Made by a program: the position numbers and the translations under genes. From Clostridium formicaceticum (GTDB lineage: Bacteria; Bacillota; Clostridia; Peptostreptococcales; Natronincolaceae), in NCBI RefSeq assembly GCF_001854185.1, contig NZ_CP017603.1, positions 3,038,001 through 3,102,000 of the forward strand: DNA of 64,000 nt, in the 5' to 3' direction. This document shows positions 39,530-49,380 of the stretch, piece by piece. Under the pieces are notes generated by a model. It did not search any database, was not told the DNA's origin, and saw nothing but the letters and a program-made list of their open reading frames with translations. How positions within the stretch are numbered: position 1 is the stretch's first letter; the number at the start of each line of letters is the position of its first letter.

Positions 39530-39558
39530 TGAATATAAGGATCTCCTATGATATAAAA
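39530..39558 (+). promoter_or_regulatory. candidate promoter of comEA
   Basis: TTGAAT (39530-39535), 17-base spacer, TATAAA (39553-39558), 15 bases before the start codon. Confidence 0.5.
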
Positions 39559-39572
39559 GGAGTGGAGTAATC

Positions 39573-40208
39573 ATGGTAATGAAGTTAAATCATAGACAAA
39601 AACTTATTATGATTATTTTTATAGTTATAGTATTTGCTTTTATCTTCTATACAAATCAATTAAAGAGGAAAAAAGAAATATATATTTTAAGTGAATCACA
39701 ACAAGAGACTGTGATAGAATATCAAGAGAGTCAAAACGAAACAAAGACAAGGAAGCCTACTATTATTGTACATGTAGAAGGAGAGGTAATACAACCAGGC
39801 GTGTATGAATTGCCAGAAGAATCTAGGGTTTTTCATGCCATTGAAGCTGCTGGTGGCCTAAAAAGCACTGCCGATAGAAAGCAAGTAAATTTGGCTAAAA
39901 AAATCCTGGATGAAGAAAAAATTTATATCCCTACAGAAGAAGAAAATCTTCCAAATTCTTCTTTGGATCAAGTAGTAAGCCAAGCAACTATAGTGACAAC
40001 CTCTGTAGGCAGCAATGGACTGGATATTAATAAGGCTTCCAAAGAAGAGTTAGAGTCACTTCCGGGCATTGGAAATACTTTAGCCCAAAGAATCATAGAC
40101 TATAGAAGTGAGAAAGGAGGTTTTCAGAGGATCGAAGAACTTCAAAATGTCAGTGGCATTGGAGAGAAAAAATTTAGTGAAATTAAAGATAAAATTACGG
40201 TAAAATAA
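39573..40208 (+). CDS. comEA: ComEA-like DNA-binding protein (SLBB + helix-hairpin-helix)
   Basis: 211 aa: membrane anchor (about 11-28), SLBB domain (TIIVHVEGEVIQPGVYELPE, about 62-120), serine-rich linker and two HhH motifs at the end (LPGIGNTLAQRIIDYR and VSGIGEKKFSEIK). In competence ComEA binds incoming double-stranded DNA outside the membrane. No comEB or comEC is next to it, so its role here may be more general. ATG 39573 follows AGGAGTGGAG. Confidence 0.88.
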   Translation: MVMKLNHRQKLIMIIFIVIVFAFIFYTNQLKRKKEIYILSESQQETVIEYQESQNETKTRKPTIIVHVEGEVIQPGVYELPEESRVFHAIEAAGGLKSTADRKQVNLAKKILDEEKIYIPTEEENLPNSSLDQVVSQATIVTTSVGSNGLDINKASKEELESLPGIGNTLAQRIIDYRSEKGGFQRIEELQNVSGIGEKKFSEIKDKITVK

Positions 40209-40266
40209 GAGGGTATAAATACTTTTTATAGAGAGTAGTAAGATAAGATGAAGGGAGGAAAAAACA

Positions 40267-41307
40267 TTGGCACTTGATAAAAGACTAACACAACTAACCA
40301 AAAGTGCTGGATGAGCGGCAAAAATAGGACCTGATGTCCTGGCACAGGTACTGTGCCACTTACCTAGAATAAATACAGATAAACTGCTTGTTAGTTTAGA
40401 TACCTCAGATGATGCTGCTGTATATCAGTTAAATGAAGAAACAGCTTTGATACAAACTTTAGATTTTTTTACACCAGTAGTAGATGATCCTTATCTCTAT
40501 GGACAGATAGCAGCAGCTAATTCATTAAGTGATGTTTATGCCATGGGAGGCCAGCCGCTTACAGCGATGAACATCGTCTGTTTTCCCACTTGTTTAACGA
40601 CAGATATATTAAAGGAAATATTAAGGGGAGGAGCAGATAAGGTATTGGAAGCAAATGCTTTGCTGGTAGGAGGACATACTGTTGAAGATGATGAACCTAA
40701 GTATGGATTGTCTGTTACTGGAATTGCTCATCCGAAAAAGATTTTAGCCAATAGCCAAGCCAAGGAAGGAGACTATTTAATATTGACCAAACCTTTGGGT
40801 ACGGGTATATTAAACACTGCCATTAAAGCTGATCTATGTACTCCAAGTCAGTATGAAGCAGCAGTAAAAACAATGCGTACATTAAATAAGTATGCGTTGG
40901 AAGCATTAGAAAATCTAAGACTTTCAGCATGTACAGATATAACAGGTTTTGGCTTTCTCGGACATGCTTATGAGATGGCAAAGGGAAGTGATGTATCTTT
41001 AGAAATATTTAGTGAAAGAATCCCACTGGTGGAGGGGGCTTTAGAATACGCAGAGATGGGGATCCTGCCAGCAGGAATGTATGCCAATAAAAGACATATT
41101 GAAAAAGAAGTACAGGTAGCAATTTCTGTTAAAGAAGCTGTTCAAGATATACTATATGATCCTCAAACCTCTGGAGGTTTGTTATTTTCCTTACACGAAG
41201 AAGATGTAGAGAAGGCTTTAGAAAACTTAAAAGCTATAAATAAAAATGATTTTGCAGTCGTAGGAAGGGTGACTTCAAAGCAAGATTATAGGATCTATAT
41301 AAAATGA
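40267..41307 (+). CDS. selD: selenophosphate synthetase, selenocysteine-containing
   Basis: 346 aa, read from TTG 40267 (GGGAGG upstream) through an in-frame TGA at 40312-40314, codon 16, as selenocysteine: [14 protein letters not shown]. This is the position of the catalytic Cys or Sec in SelD. Makes selenophosphate from selenide and ATP, the selenium donor for Sec-tRNA. Later motifs: [55 protein letters not shown]. Gene finders that stop at TGA would call only 40447-41307. selA, selB and tRNA-Sec lie in the next 6 kb. A repeat copy overlaps its last codons. Confidence 0.95.
40312..40358 (+). promoter_or_regulatory. bacterial SECIS-like hairpin after the selD TGA
   Basis: TGA at 40312-40314. 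A perfect seven-base stem TGGCACA (40340-40346) with TGTGCCA (40352-40358) and loop GGTAC starts 26 bases behind it, a distance in the known range for SelB-bound elements. A second small hairpin AGGAC/GTCCT lies between. The G-containing apical loop is typical. Confidence 0.75.
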
Positions 41308-41390
41308 GACTTAATTCAAGGGAAGTTTTTACTTCTCTTGAATTATAGCGGAACTTACTTCCAGGATATGGGACTTGATCTCCCACTTGC
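41299..41390 (+). repeat. dispersed hairpin repeat, copy 3 (plus orientation)
   Basis: Shares ATAAAATGAGACTTAATTCA with copy 2; stem AATTCAAGGGAAG with CTTCTCTTGAATT around loop TTTTTA; then ATTATAGCGGAACTTACTT, CCAGGATAT and GGGACTTGATCTCCC as in copy 1. Its first nine bases are the end of selD including the stop codon. Downstream to about 41465 further hairpins follow (CCAAATC/GATTTGG; CACTTAG/CTAGAAGTG), so this copy may be the longest. Confidence 0.8.
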
Positions 41391-41509
41391 ATAAGTAGAT
41401 AATCCAAATCTTTGATTTGGTGTTAGTCACTTAGTTTGTTTACCTAGAAGTGAGGGTTTTAGCAATATACCTAAGGATAAAATAATGCTAAAAAAATTAC
41501 TATAGAACA

Positions 41510-41548
41510 GATAAAAGACAGGAAACCTAATATCTCCTGTCTTTTATC
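41510..41548. terminator. terminator between selD and the alanine symporter gene
   Basis: Fourteen-base perfect inverted repeat (41510-41523 with 41535-41548) around an 11-base loop; A/T tracts on both sides allow use by the convergent selD and symporter transcripts. Confidence 0.85.
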
Positions 41549-41558
41549 ATAATGATAA

Positions 41559-42923
41559 TTACTTATTTATTTTCTCTGTAAAAAACTCTTTTGTAAGCTT
41601 AATAACAATGCCGCTTAGCCCTAATAAACCAACTAAGTTTGGTATAGCCATTAAACCATTTAATGTGTCGGCAATATCCCAAATAAGGTCTAGACTGCCG
41701 ATAGCGCCTACAAAGATTAGTGGTAACCAGATAACTCTATAAATTTTATTAATACCTGAACCAAATAAATGCTCAGCACATTTTTCACCATAATAAGCCC
41801 AACTTAAAATAGTAGAGAAGGCAAAGAATAAAATGCCGATAGCAACGATAATACCACCAGGGCCAGGTAAACCATCATTAAAGGCTGCAGTAGTTAGTTC
41901 TGCTCCTGTTAAACCACTATTCCAAACACCAGTGGCAAGGATGGTTAAAGCTGTTAAAGTACAGATAACAATTGTATCAGCAAATACTTCAAAGATTCCC
42001 CAAAGTCCTTGACGAACTGGATGATCTGTTCTTGCAGCAGCATGGGCAATAGGTGCACTACCTAAACCAGCTTCATTAGAGAATACACCACGGGCTACCC
42101 CTCTACGCATAGCCTCCATCACAACCGCACCAGCAAATCCACCTACAGCAGAAGCAGGAGTAAAGGCATGTTTAAAGATTAAACCAAAGGCAGCAGGAAT
42201 TTCAGAAATATGCATAATCAAAATAATCAAAGCACCGATAATATAAAATACAGCCATAAATGGTACAATTCTTTCAGTAACAGAGGCAATTCTCTTTAAT
42301 CCTCCTAATATAACTAAAGCAGCGGCTACCGCCAAAACAGCGCCTGTCACTGCTGGAGGTATATTAAATGTAGTCATAGCAGCAGCAACAGAGTTAGACT
42401 GTACCATATTTCCTATACCAAAGGCTGCTAACGCACCAAAAATAGAAAAAACAATAGCTAACCACTTCAGACCAAGACCTTTTTCTATATAGTACATAGG
42501 CCCACCAACCCAGTTACCTTCTTCATTTTTCTCGCGGTATTGAATGGCTAACACAACTTCTGCAAACTTTGTCATCATACCAAAGAAGGCAGAAACCCAC
42601 ATCCAAAAGATTGCTCCAGGCCCACCGAGGGCTATAGCAGTAGCAACCCCTGCGATGTTACCAGTACCAATGGTTGCCGCCAATGCTGTGGCAAGCGCTT
42701 GAAAGGGTGTAATATCTCCTTCAGTAATATCTGTATCAGGTTTTTCAAAAATTTTCATTAAAGTTTCTTTCATGGTGAAACTAAATTCTTTCACTTGAAG
42801 AAAATTTGTTTTAAAAGTAAAATAAATTCCAGTACCTACAAGAAGAACTAACATATAAGGACCCCATACAAGACCGTTAAGCGTACTATTAATACTTTCA
42901 ATGGTATTTACAAAAGCAAACAT
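41559..42923 (-). CDS. alanine/glycine:cation symporter (AGCS family)
   Basis: 454 aa with about eleven membrane helices. Seen: LATALAATIGTGNIAGVATAIALGGPGAIFWMW near the start and GVFSNEAGLGSAPIAHAAA in the middle, both AGCS signatures. Takes up alanine or glycine with Na+ (or H+). Start ATG at 42923 follows GAGGAGGAGG on the minus strand. It stands on the opposite strand inside the selenium block, without a clear functional link. Confidence 0.93.
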   Translation of the reverse strand: MFAFVNTIESINSTLNGLVWGPYMLVLLVGTGIYFTFKTNFLQVKEFSFTMKETLMKIFEKPDTDITEGDITPFQALATALAATIGTGNIAGVATAIALGGPGAIFWMWVSAFFGMMTKFAEVVLAIQYREKNEEGNWVGGPMYYIEKGLGLKWLAIVFSIFGALAAFGIGNMVQSNSVAAAMTTFNIPPAVTGAVLAVAAALVILGGLKRIASVTERIVPFMAVFYIIGALIILIMHISEIPAAFGLIFKHAFTPASAVGGFAGAVVMEAMRRGVARGVFSNEAGLGSAPIAHAAARTDHPVRQGLWGIFEVFADTIVICTLTALTILATGVWNSGLTGAELTTAAFNDGLPGPGGIIVAIGILFFAFSTILSWAYYGEKCAEHLFGSGINKIYRVIWLPLIFVGAIGSLDLIWDIADTLNGLMAIPNLVGLLGLSGIVIKLTKEFFTEKINK

Positions 42924-43367
42924 AAAAAACCTCCTCCTCTTATTAAATTATAATAAATTCCAACGATACTTTTCACTTCTACCCATTAATCACCTCCATA
43001 TTGTTTTAAATATAAATAAACTAGCAGCAAAAGAATTAAGATAATTATGTAAAAATCCTGTAAAAGAAGCTACTATGTTATTATTGGCTATATTATAAAA
43101 AAAATAACATAACTACTATAAATTAATAAAATAGCAGAAATTAGTATAAAAAAAATAGTATAATTATTATAAAAAAGTAACAGAAGATTAGCACAAAACC
43201 ACTATTAATATATCAATTTTAACATACATTTTAAAAAAATCAAATAAGTTTTTAGATTATTTATAATTTTGCGCAAAATACAACGATGTTGGAGTTTTTT
43301 TTGAGAGTATATTATAATAAAAAATATGTTATACTTTAAAAATATTAGCATGAAGGAGCGAGAACAA
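42924..43367. other. AT-rich gap between the symporter and selA
   Basis: 444 bases without a supported gene. It should hold the divergent promoters of the symporter and selA. Between about 43085 and 43185 two imperfect copies of an approximately 30-base unit (TATAAAAAAAATA...ACTATAAA) occur. TATAAT at about 43314 precedes selA. The in-frame extension of selA back to 43326 lacks a ribosome site. Confidence 0.5.
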
Positions 43368-44768
43368 ATGAATAAAAAATCTATATTAAGCAAATTACCT
43401 TCAGTAGATGAACTTTTAAACTGCGATGAAGTGATTCATTTAATAGATCAGATCCCCAGAAAGGTTGTAGTGAATAGCATAAGAAAATGCCTTCAGAATT
43501 ATAGAAACAAAATATTAGCAATGAAGGAAAGTGAACTAGCGAATCTTCAGGTAAATATGAGTGAATTGATTGAAAACGTTATTTATCAAAGTGAGAAGTT
43601 TATGGCGATGAATCTGAGGAAAGTGATTAATGCAACAGGCGTTGTTTTGCATACAAATTTAGGAAGAGCTCTTTTAAGTGACGAAATAAAAGAAGAAGTA
43701 TGGTCGGTTGCGGCAGGATACTCAAACCTAGAACTAAATGTAGATACAGGTAAAAGAGGTAGCCGTTATAGTCATGTTGTAGAATTGATAAAGTATTTAA
43801 CCGGTGCGGATGACGCACTTGTTGTGAATAATAATGCTGCGGCAGTGATGCTGGTGTTAAGTACAATGGCGAAGGAGAAAGAAGTCATTGTTTCTAGGGG
43901 AGAGTTGGTGGAAATAGGTGGTTCCTTTAGAGTTCCGGATGTTATGGAACAAAGTGGTGCTAAATTAGTAGATATAGGGACTACAAATAAAACCCATCTA
44001 TGGGACTATGAAAAAGCTCTAGGAGAAAATACAGCAGCATTGTTAAAGGTACATACCAGTAATTATAAAATTCTGGGTTTTACAGAAGAAGTGGCGCTAA
44101 AAGAACTGGTTGCTCTAGGCAGAAAAAATAATGTTCCTGTTATTGAGGATTTAGGGAGTGGTGTTTTAGTAGATTTACAAAAATATGGATTAACCTATGA
44201 ACCTACAGTGCAGGAAAGTGTAGCTTTAGGAGTAGATGTGGTGACATTTAGTGGAGATAAGCTTCTAGGAGGCCCTCAAGCAGGCATTATTGTAGGTAAC
44301 AAACACTGGATAGATCAAATGAAAAAGAATCCTCTAACCAGAGCCTTTAGAATAGATAAGTTGACAATGGCAGCTTTAGAAGCTACATTAAAATTATATC
44401 TGGATGAGGAGGAAATGATTAAAAAAATTCCTACATTGAAGATGTTAACAGAATCAGTAGCATCCTTACAAAAAAGGGCGCAGCAGTTATATGATATCTT
44501 GGCTAATTTAGATCTGCCGATGGAAATCAAAGAGGACTTTTCTCAAGTGGGGGGAGGCTCTTTACCCTTAGAAAAATTGCCTACAAAAGTTATAGCCATA
44601 AAGCCAATGCATTTGTCTGTATCAAAGTTAGAAGAAAAACTAAGAAGTCATACGATTCCTATTATTACTAGGATTCAAGAAGAACAGTTAATCATAGATG
44701 TAAGGACAATTAAGGAAGAGGACTATGATATTATTAAGAAAGCACTAAAGGATACTATGAAGATATAA
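43368..44768 (+). CDS. selA: L-seryl-tRNA(Sec) selenium transferase
   Basis: 466 aa when started at ATG 43368 (AAGGAG 11 bases upstream). PLP enzyme that turns Ser-tRNA-Sec into Sec-tRNA-Sec with selenophosphate. Seen: N-terminal tRNA-binding part (LPSVDELLN), [28 protein letters not shown] with the PLP lysine K298, and the C-terminal part. Followed 15 bases later by selB. Confidence 0.96.
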   Translation: MNKKSILSKLPSVDELLNCDEVIHLIDQIPRKVVVNSIRKCLQNYRNKILAMKESELANLQVNMSELIENVIYQSEKFMAMNLRKVINATGVVLHTNLGRALLSDEIKEEVWSVAAGYSNLELNVDTGKRGSRYSHVVELIKYLTGADDALVVNNNAAAVMLVLSTMAKEKEVIVSRGELVEIGGSFRVPDVMEQSGAKLVDIGTTNKTHLWDYEKALGENTAALLKVHTSNYKILGFTEEVALKELVALGRKNNVPVIEDLGSGVLVDLQKYGLTYEPTVQESVALGVDVVTFSGDKLLGGPQAGIIVGNKHWIDQMKKNPLTRAFRIDKLTMAALEATLKLYLDEEEMIKKIPTLKMLTESVASLQKRAQQLYDILANLDLPMEIKEDFSQVGGGSLPLEKLPTKVIAIKPMHLSVSKLEEKLRSHTIPIITRIQEEQLIIDVRTIKEEDYDIIKKALKDTMKI

Positions 44769-44783
44769 AGGGGCGTATAAAAG

Positions 44784-46679
44784 TTGAAAAATATTATTAT
44801 AGGGACAGCAGGACATATTGACCACGGTAAAACAACCTTAATAAAGGCCTTAACCAACAGAGAGACAGATAGATTAAAAGAAGAAAAGAAAAGAGGTATA
44901 TCTATTGAACTAGGGTTTACCTATTTTGACTTACCTAGTGGGAGAAGAGCAGGAATTATAGATGTGCCGGGGCACGAAAAATTTGTTCGACATATGTTGG
45001 CAGGAGCCGGTGGCATGGATATCGTTATGCTGGTGATTGCTGCTGATGAAGGCGTAATGCCTCAAACAAAGGAACATTTAGATATTTTATCGGTGTTAAA
45101 CATAAAAAAAGGAATCATTGTTATTACAAAAGCCAGTTTGGTGGAGGAAGAGTGGCTGCAATTAATTCAAGAGGATATAAGGGAAAAGGTAAAACACACT
45201 TTTTTAAAGGATGCAAAAATGTTGGTGGTGGATTCTGTCAGCAAAAAAGGAATTAAGGAATTGATTGATACCATAGACCAGTTAACTGATGAAACAGAAA
45301 GTAGAGATATTGAGGCACCTACTAGAATGCCTATAGATAGAGTTTTTAGCATTACAGGATTTGGAACAGTTGTTACAGGCACTTTATTAGAGGGAAAAAT
45401 CTCCTTAGAGGATACATTAGAAATATTACCAGATAACGTGAAGGTGCGTATAAGAAATATACAGGTACATGGAGAGCCTGTAGAAGCTGCTTATGCAGGA
45501 CAGCGGGTTGCAATTAATTTAGCCAATGTGAAAAAGGAAGAGATAGAAAGAGGATATGTTTTAGCGCAAGCCGATGCTATGGAGACCACAATGATGATTG
45601 ATGCAAGAATCAATGTATTGAGGGATGGTAGTAGGAAGCTTCAAAATAGAGATAGAGTAAGATTATATCATGGTTCAACAGAAATTTTTGCAAGAGTGGT
45701 GTTGCTGGAAAAAGAGGAAATGCAGCCAGGAGACAGTGGCCTGGTACAATTTCGATTAGAGGAGTCCATTGCAGTAAAAAAAGGAGATCGCATTGTTGTC
45801 AGGTTTTATTCACCGCTGACAACTGTTGGAGGTGCAGTTGTAGTAGATAGTAATCCCAAAAAACATAAAAGATTCGATGAAAAGATCATTCAAGAACTAC
45901 TGATAAAAGAAAAAGGAACACCGGAAGATGTTTTAGAAAAGCACATTGAAAGATACAGTAACCAGTTTCCTGATGTTGGTTTTTTAGCAAAATTAACTGC
46001 TCAGCAGGTAGAAGAGGTGCAAAAACTTGTTATAGGGTTGAAGGAGAAGGGGAGGGTATTGCTGCTAAATAATACCATCATTCTTCATAAAAAACACTAT
46101 GAAGAAATAAAGGAAAAAACGCTTCTATTGCTAAGTAAGTATCATCAGCAAAATCCTTTAAGATTGGGTATGATAAAGGAAGAATTTAAAAACAAGATTG
46201 TTCCTAAAAACGCAGGAAAGTCGGGGGATGCATTGCTAGAATTACTACAGAGAGATAAACTTGTAAAGGTGTTTGAAAAGTATATTGCAGCATATGATTT
46301 TGAAATTTCCTTTAATCCTACACAGTTAGAGATTAAATCAAAGATAGAAGCTGCTTATTTAAAAGAGCCTTATGCAACACCTAAGATAGAAGATGTGATA
46401 AAAAGTATTTCCTATAAGAGGCAAGAAATCGATCAAGTTTTAGAAACTATGTTAGGAAGAGAGCTAATAAAAATTAATTCAGAAATTATTTTGCATGAAA
46501 AAGCATACTTAAAGGCCAAGGCTATGTTGATAGAACATATCAATAAAAAAGACAGTATATCCTTGGCAGAGTTTAGAGATCTACTGAATAGCAGTAGAAA
46601 ATATGCTGTTGCACTGTTGGAATACTTTGATAATATTAGGCTTACCAAACGGCTGGAGGATAAGAGGGTTTTACATTAA
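44784..46679 (+). CDS. selB: selenocysteine-specific elongation factor SelB
   Basis: 631 aa, from TTG 44784 (AAAGGGGCG upstream). Brings Sec-tRNA-Sec to UGA codons marked by a SECIS. Seen: G1 [14 protein letters not shown]3 [10 protein letters not shown]4-type ITKA, EF-Tu-like domains 2 and 3, then C-terminal winged-helix repeats (about 380-631) that bind the SECIS hairpin. Works with the selD hairpin and the tRNA-Sec in this window. Confidence 0.96.
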   Translation: MKNIIIGTAGHIDHGKTTLIKALTNRETDRLKEEKKRGISIELGFTYFDLPSGRRAGIIDVPGHEKFVRHMLAGAGGMDIVMLVIAADEGVMPQTKEHLDILSVLNIKKGIIVITKASLVEEEWLQLIQEDIREKVKHTFLKDAKMLVVDSVSKKGIKELIDTIDQLTDETESRDIEAPTRMPIDRVFSITGFGTVVTGTLLEGKISLEDTLEILPDNVKVRIRNIQVHGEPVEAAYAGQRVAINLANVKKEEIERGYVLAQADAMETTMMIDARINVLRDGSRKLQNRDRVRLYHGSTEIFARVVLLEKEEMQPGDSGLVQFRLEESIAVKKGDRIVVRFYSPLTTVGGAVVVDSNPKKHKRFDEKIIQELLIKEKGTPEDVLEKHIERYSNQFPDVGFLAKLTAQQVEEVQKLVIGLKEKGRVLLLNNTIILHKKHYEEIKEKTLLLLSKYHQQNPLRLGMIKEEFKNKIVPKNAGKSGDALLELLQRDKLVKVFEKYIAAYDFEISFNPTQLEIKSKIEAAYLKEPYATPKIEDVIKSISYKRQEIDQVLETMLGRELIKINSEIILHEKAYLKAKAMLIEHINKKDSISLAEFRDLLNSSRKYAVALLEYFDNIRLTKRLEDKRVLH

Positions 46680-46720
46680 GTAAAAAATAGTTAAAAAATA
46701 AAATAGGTTTACAAAATTCC

Positions 46721-46975
46721 TTGCCATTTACAGAGATATTTTTCAGAAATAACAATAAATTTGCTGCTTTAGCGTGGATTTTACATATTTTAATGGATAT
46801 TCCCAGTCATGCTAGAGATTATTTTCCTACGCCTTTTCTATATCCCTTAAGCAGTTTTACTGTAGACGGCATACGATCTCCTTACTTATGGGGAATCAAT
46901 TGGTTTTTGTTGTTGTCTTTTTATCTATATCGTTACCTGAAAAAATGTAATAATAAGCATAGCACAAACCAGTGA
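46721..46975 (+). pseudogene. 3' remnant of a membrane metal-dependent-hydrolase-like gene
   Basis: 84 codons open from TTG 46721 without a ribosome site. The text KFAALAWILHILMDIPSHARDYFPTPFLYPLSSF and a final hydrophobic helix look like the C-terminal part of YdjM-type membrane proteins, where the LHxxxDxPSH pattern comes late in a longer chain. The usual N-terminal helices are missing, so it appears 5'-truncated. The family assignment is from memory and moderate. A terminator follows. Confidence 0.5.
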
Positions 46976-46999
46976 ATTAGAAGCGGGTTTGTGCTTTTT
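46961..46999 (+). terminator. terminator after the remnant gene
   Basis: Ten-base stem AGCACAAACC (46961-46970) with GGTTTGTGCT (46986-46995), then TTTTG. It closes the selA-selB unit before tRNA-Sec. The remaining gap to 47158 shows no gene. Confidence 0.85.
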
Positions 47000-47158
47000 G
47001 TATCAAGAAAATCTTTTGTTGTAAAGTAAAGGTGTCTCTGCCTTTAAAGGTTTCTCAATGAAGAAACTTAGAAAGCAAAACAAGAATTTAGGGATTTTCC
47101 TAAATTTTTGTTTAAATTACAGGAATTAAGTAGGCTAAAGAAAAAATAAAAAAACAGG

Positions 47159-47187
47159 TTGTATATAATAAACATGTATGCTATAAT
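47159..47187 (+). promoter_or_regulatory. promoter of tRNA-Sec
   Basis: TTGTAT (47159-47164), 17-base spacer, perfect TATAAT (47182-47187), 28 bases before the tRNA. Confidence 0.75.
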
Positions 47188-47215
47188 ACATAAGTGGCAA
47201 CAATAAATAACATAT

Positions 47216-47312
47216 GGGGGTAGATGGGTGCTGGTGTGCCCTCTGGTCTTCAAAACCAGCGCGAGGGGTTAGTAGCCTCTTGGGTGGGTTCGATTCCCAC
47301 GTACTCCCGCCA
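47216..47312 (+). tRNA. selC: tRNA-Sec (UCA anticodon)
   Basis: 97 bases with an encoded CCA end. Anticodon TCA at 47250-47252 in the loop CTTCAAA, closed by CTGGT/ACCAG. Long acceptor stem (GGGGGTAG against GTACTCCC, seven of eight pairs incl. one G-U), long variable arm (GAGGGGTTAGTAGCCTC) and T arm GTGGG-TTCGATT-CCCAC, discriminator G. These are the special features of tRNA-Sec. It ends at the border of the accessory element. Confidence 0.95.
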
Positions 47313-47446
47313 TATATTGAATTTTCAAGTAAAATCAATGATTATAATGTTTTATGTTATAGTCATTTTTTATTTTTTGAAAATGATTATAACCAATATG
47401 TCCAGTTATGGTTTTTCCTTAAATAAAACCATGGAGGTATTGGAAA

Positions 47447-48445
47447 ATGGCTATTTCTATGAAAGGTAGAAAGAAGATTGAAACCAGTATAAAAAATGAA
47501 CATACTTCAAAGAAGGAAATAACTATCAGAAGATTTATTGAATTGCATACTGAATTTGTTAGAGATAAAATGTTGGAAAATCTATCTGAGAGAACAATTA
47601 AAGACCATAAATATATATTCTCTTTTTTTACACGTTGGCTTGAACAATCTGAATGGTCTGATGTTGACCAGTATGTACAAAAGACATTATTTATAGATTA
47701 TAAAGAGTACATGATATATGAGAAAAAATATGCTCCATGTACTGTAAATGTAAGGCTTAGACCAATAAAAGTATATATAAATTGGCTATTAAAAAATGAA
47801 TACATTAAAAATAATTATAACAATAATTTAAAGCTTGTGAAAGTACCAGAGGATAGAGTTAAGCCACTAAATAAAATCGAAGTTAAAAAATTAGTTAGTG
47901 CTATTGGCAATTATACTTATGCAAGATTTAGAGATTTAACACTTACATTAACTATTTTAGATTGTGGAATAAGAATTGGTGAACTTCTTCAAGCCACTAT
48001 CTATGATGTTAATTTCACAGATGGTTATATTATTGTTAGAGCAAAGGTTAGTAAGACTAGAACAGAGCGAATACTACCCTTATCAAGAAAAACTTTAGAT
48101 TATCTACAAGAATTAAAAGATATAGCGATAGAACAAGGACAAACATATCTGTTTTTATCTACAACAGGCGAAAAGGTTATTAAAGAATCTGATGTTTTTA
48201 CTAACTTTAGAAAATATAAAGAAGAAGCTAAAATTGATAATAAATGTACACCATACATATTACGTCATACATTTGCAACTGAAATGGTAAAGAAGAATGT
48301 TGACGTTTTTACCCTCCAAAAAATGATGGGACATGTTAATATTACTACAACTCGTCAATATATTTTCTTAAATAACGATGATGTAATTAAAAAGCATAGA
48401 GAAGTAGGTATTTTAGACCATTTCCTTAGTGGAGGTGGTAGATAA
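47447..48445 (+). CDS. tyrosine recombinase / integrase
   Basis: 332 aa. N-terminal SAM-like core-binding domain (about 30-140) and catalytic domain (about 160-325). Seen: first arginine R176 (DCGIRIGELLQ), the lysine-bearing beta turn (KVSKTRTERILPL), R273-H274 in YILRHTF (the usual first His is Tyr here), GHVNITTTRQY with nucleophile Y305. ATG 47447 follows GGAGG. Most likely the integrase acting at tRNA-Sec. Confidence 0.93.
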   Translation: MAISMKGRKKIETSIKNEHTSKKEITIRRFIELHTEFVRDKMLENLSERTIKDHKYIFSFFTRWLEQSEWSDVDQYVQKTLFIDYKEYMIYEKKYAPCTVNVRLRPIKVYINWLLKNEYIKNNYNNNLKLVKVPEDRVKPLNKIEVKKLVSAIGNYTYARFRDLTLTLTILDCGIRIGELLQATIYDVNFTDGYIIVRAKVSKTRTERILPLSRKTLDYLQELKDIAIEQGQTYLFLSTTGEKVIKESDVFTNFRKYKEEAKIDNKCTPYILRHTFATEMVKKNVDVFTLQKMMGHVNITTTRQYIFLNNDDVIKKHREVGILDHFLSGGGR

Positions 48446-49194
48446 TGAAATTGACTAAGCAAAACTACCATCTTTACTTTAATTTGAATTTGACCCCAAC
48501 ACAAAAATTAATCATCGATACACTTTTGTCCCATTGTCACAATGGCAAAGACCATAGTTTTCCCAATCAACAAAAAATTGCTTCTGAAATCAACGTTTGT
48601 AGACATACTGTTTTTAGAAATTTAGCTAAAATTCAAAAAATAAAAATCGGTGAATTACCATTTATGATCGTAAAATCAAGACGTTCTGAAGGTGGGACTT
48701 GGGATCATAACTGCTACATATTCCCCTGGCTTAATAATAAATATAAAAAAGCATATATTCATGAAAATAATAAATATATGATTAATAAGTTGATAGAGCA
48801 TTATGAACAATTAGCATTGCAGGAGATGTTAGAGGAAGAAGAAAAAGAAAAAGAAGATGATGATGACAATGATAACCATGGAACAGGAAATTCCTCTAAA
48901 AAAGATAGACAGAAATTTTTACCTTATTTATCTAGTAAAATTCAAAAGTTATCCACAATTACTAGAATAAAGGCTAACGATCTGTTGAAAATGTTTATTC
49001 GCATAGGTGAAACGATGAACAATAGTAATATTATTTTTTGCATGGACAAGTATCTACAAACGTGTTTAGGCAATCTATCGTATGAAGTCAAAGCCACTGA
49101 AAAAATAAAAGAAATCTATAATATCCTAATTGGCAATGAAGACCTATATACTATTAATTTGGACAAGTATGTAGGCGATGTATTAGCAGTATAA
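48445..49194 (+). CDS. helix-turn-helix protein, possible replication initiator
   Basis: 249 aa. ATG 48445 overlaps the integrase stop by one base, so translation is coupled. N-terminal winged HTH (LTPTQKLIIDTLLSHCHNG, SFPNQQKIASEINVCRHTVFRNL; HTH_36-like), a strongly acidic linker (EEEEKEKEDDDDND, about residues 131-146) and a helical C-terminal part. This layout is common in plasmid and phage replication proteins; the approximately 960-base palindromic tract just behind it would fit an origin. Both roles are inference. Confidence 0.65.
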   Translation: MKLTKQNYHLYFNLNLTPTQKLIIDTLLSHCHNGKDHSFPNQQKIASEINVCRHTVFRNLAKIQKIKIGELPFMIVKSRRSEGGTWDHNCYIFPWLNNKYKKAYIHENNKYMINKLIEHYEQLALQEMLEEEEKEKEDDDDNDNHGTGNSSKKDRQKFLPYLSSKIQKLSTITRIKANDLLKMFIRIGETMNNSNIIFCMDKYLQTCLGNLSYEVKATEKIKEIYNILIGNEDLYTINLDKYVGDVLAV

Positions 49195-49333
49195 AGCCCA
49201 CAATGCCCCATATAAGCGTTTTTTTAAACCTATAGACTAATAGGTCTATTAAGTGTGTTTAAAGGTGAGTTGGATAATACAACCGACCTAAGATGGACAA
49301 AAGTGTCTATGTTGGTATAAACCCTCAAAATGT

Positions 49334-49361
49334 CTAGTTATGGACAATTGTCCTAAACTAG
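49334..49361. repeat. 28-base near-perfect inverted repeat
   Basis: CTAGTT (49334-49339) and AACTAG (49356-49361) flank GGACAATTGTCC (49342-49353), a perfect 12-base palindrome; only the two bases between differ. Either a dimer binding site or a cruciform. Confidence 0.75.
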
Positions 49362-49380
49362 AAACTATTAATCAAACTTG

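Noticed and set aside
40447-41307. selD as a shorter gene starting at the ATG at 40447, or as a frameshifted pseudogene
   Set aside because: The frame continues upstream through a single TGA at the known Sec position with family sequence on both sides and a hairpin behind it; selenocysteine is the better reading.
43205-43393. Minus-strand frame before selA
   Set aside because: AT-driven frame rich in I, F, L and K that overlaps the selA start; no ribosome site.
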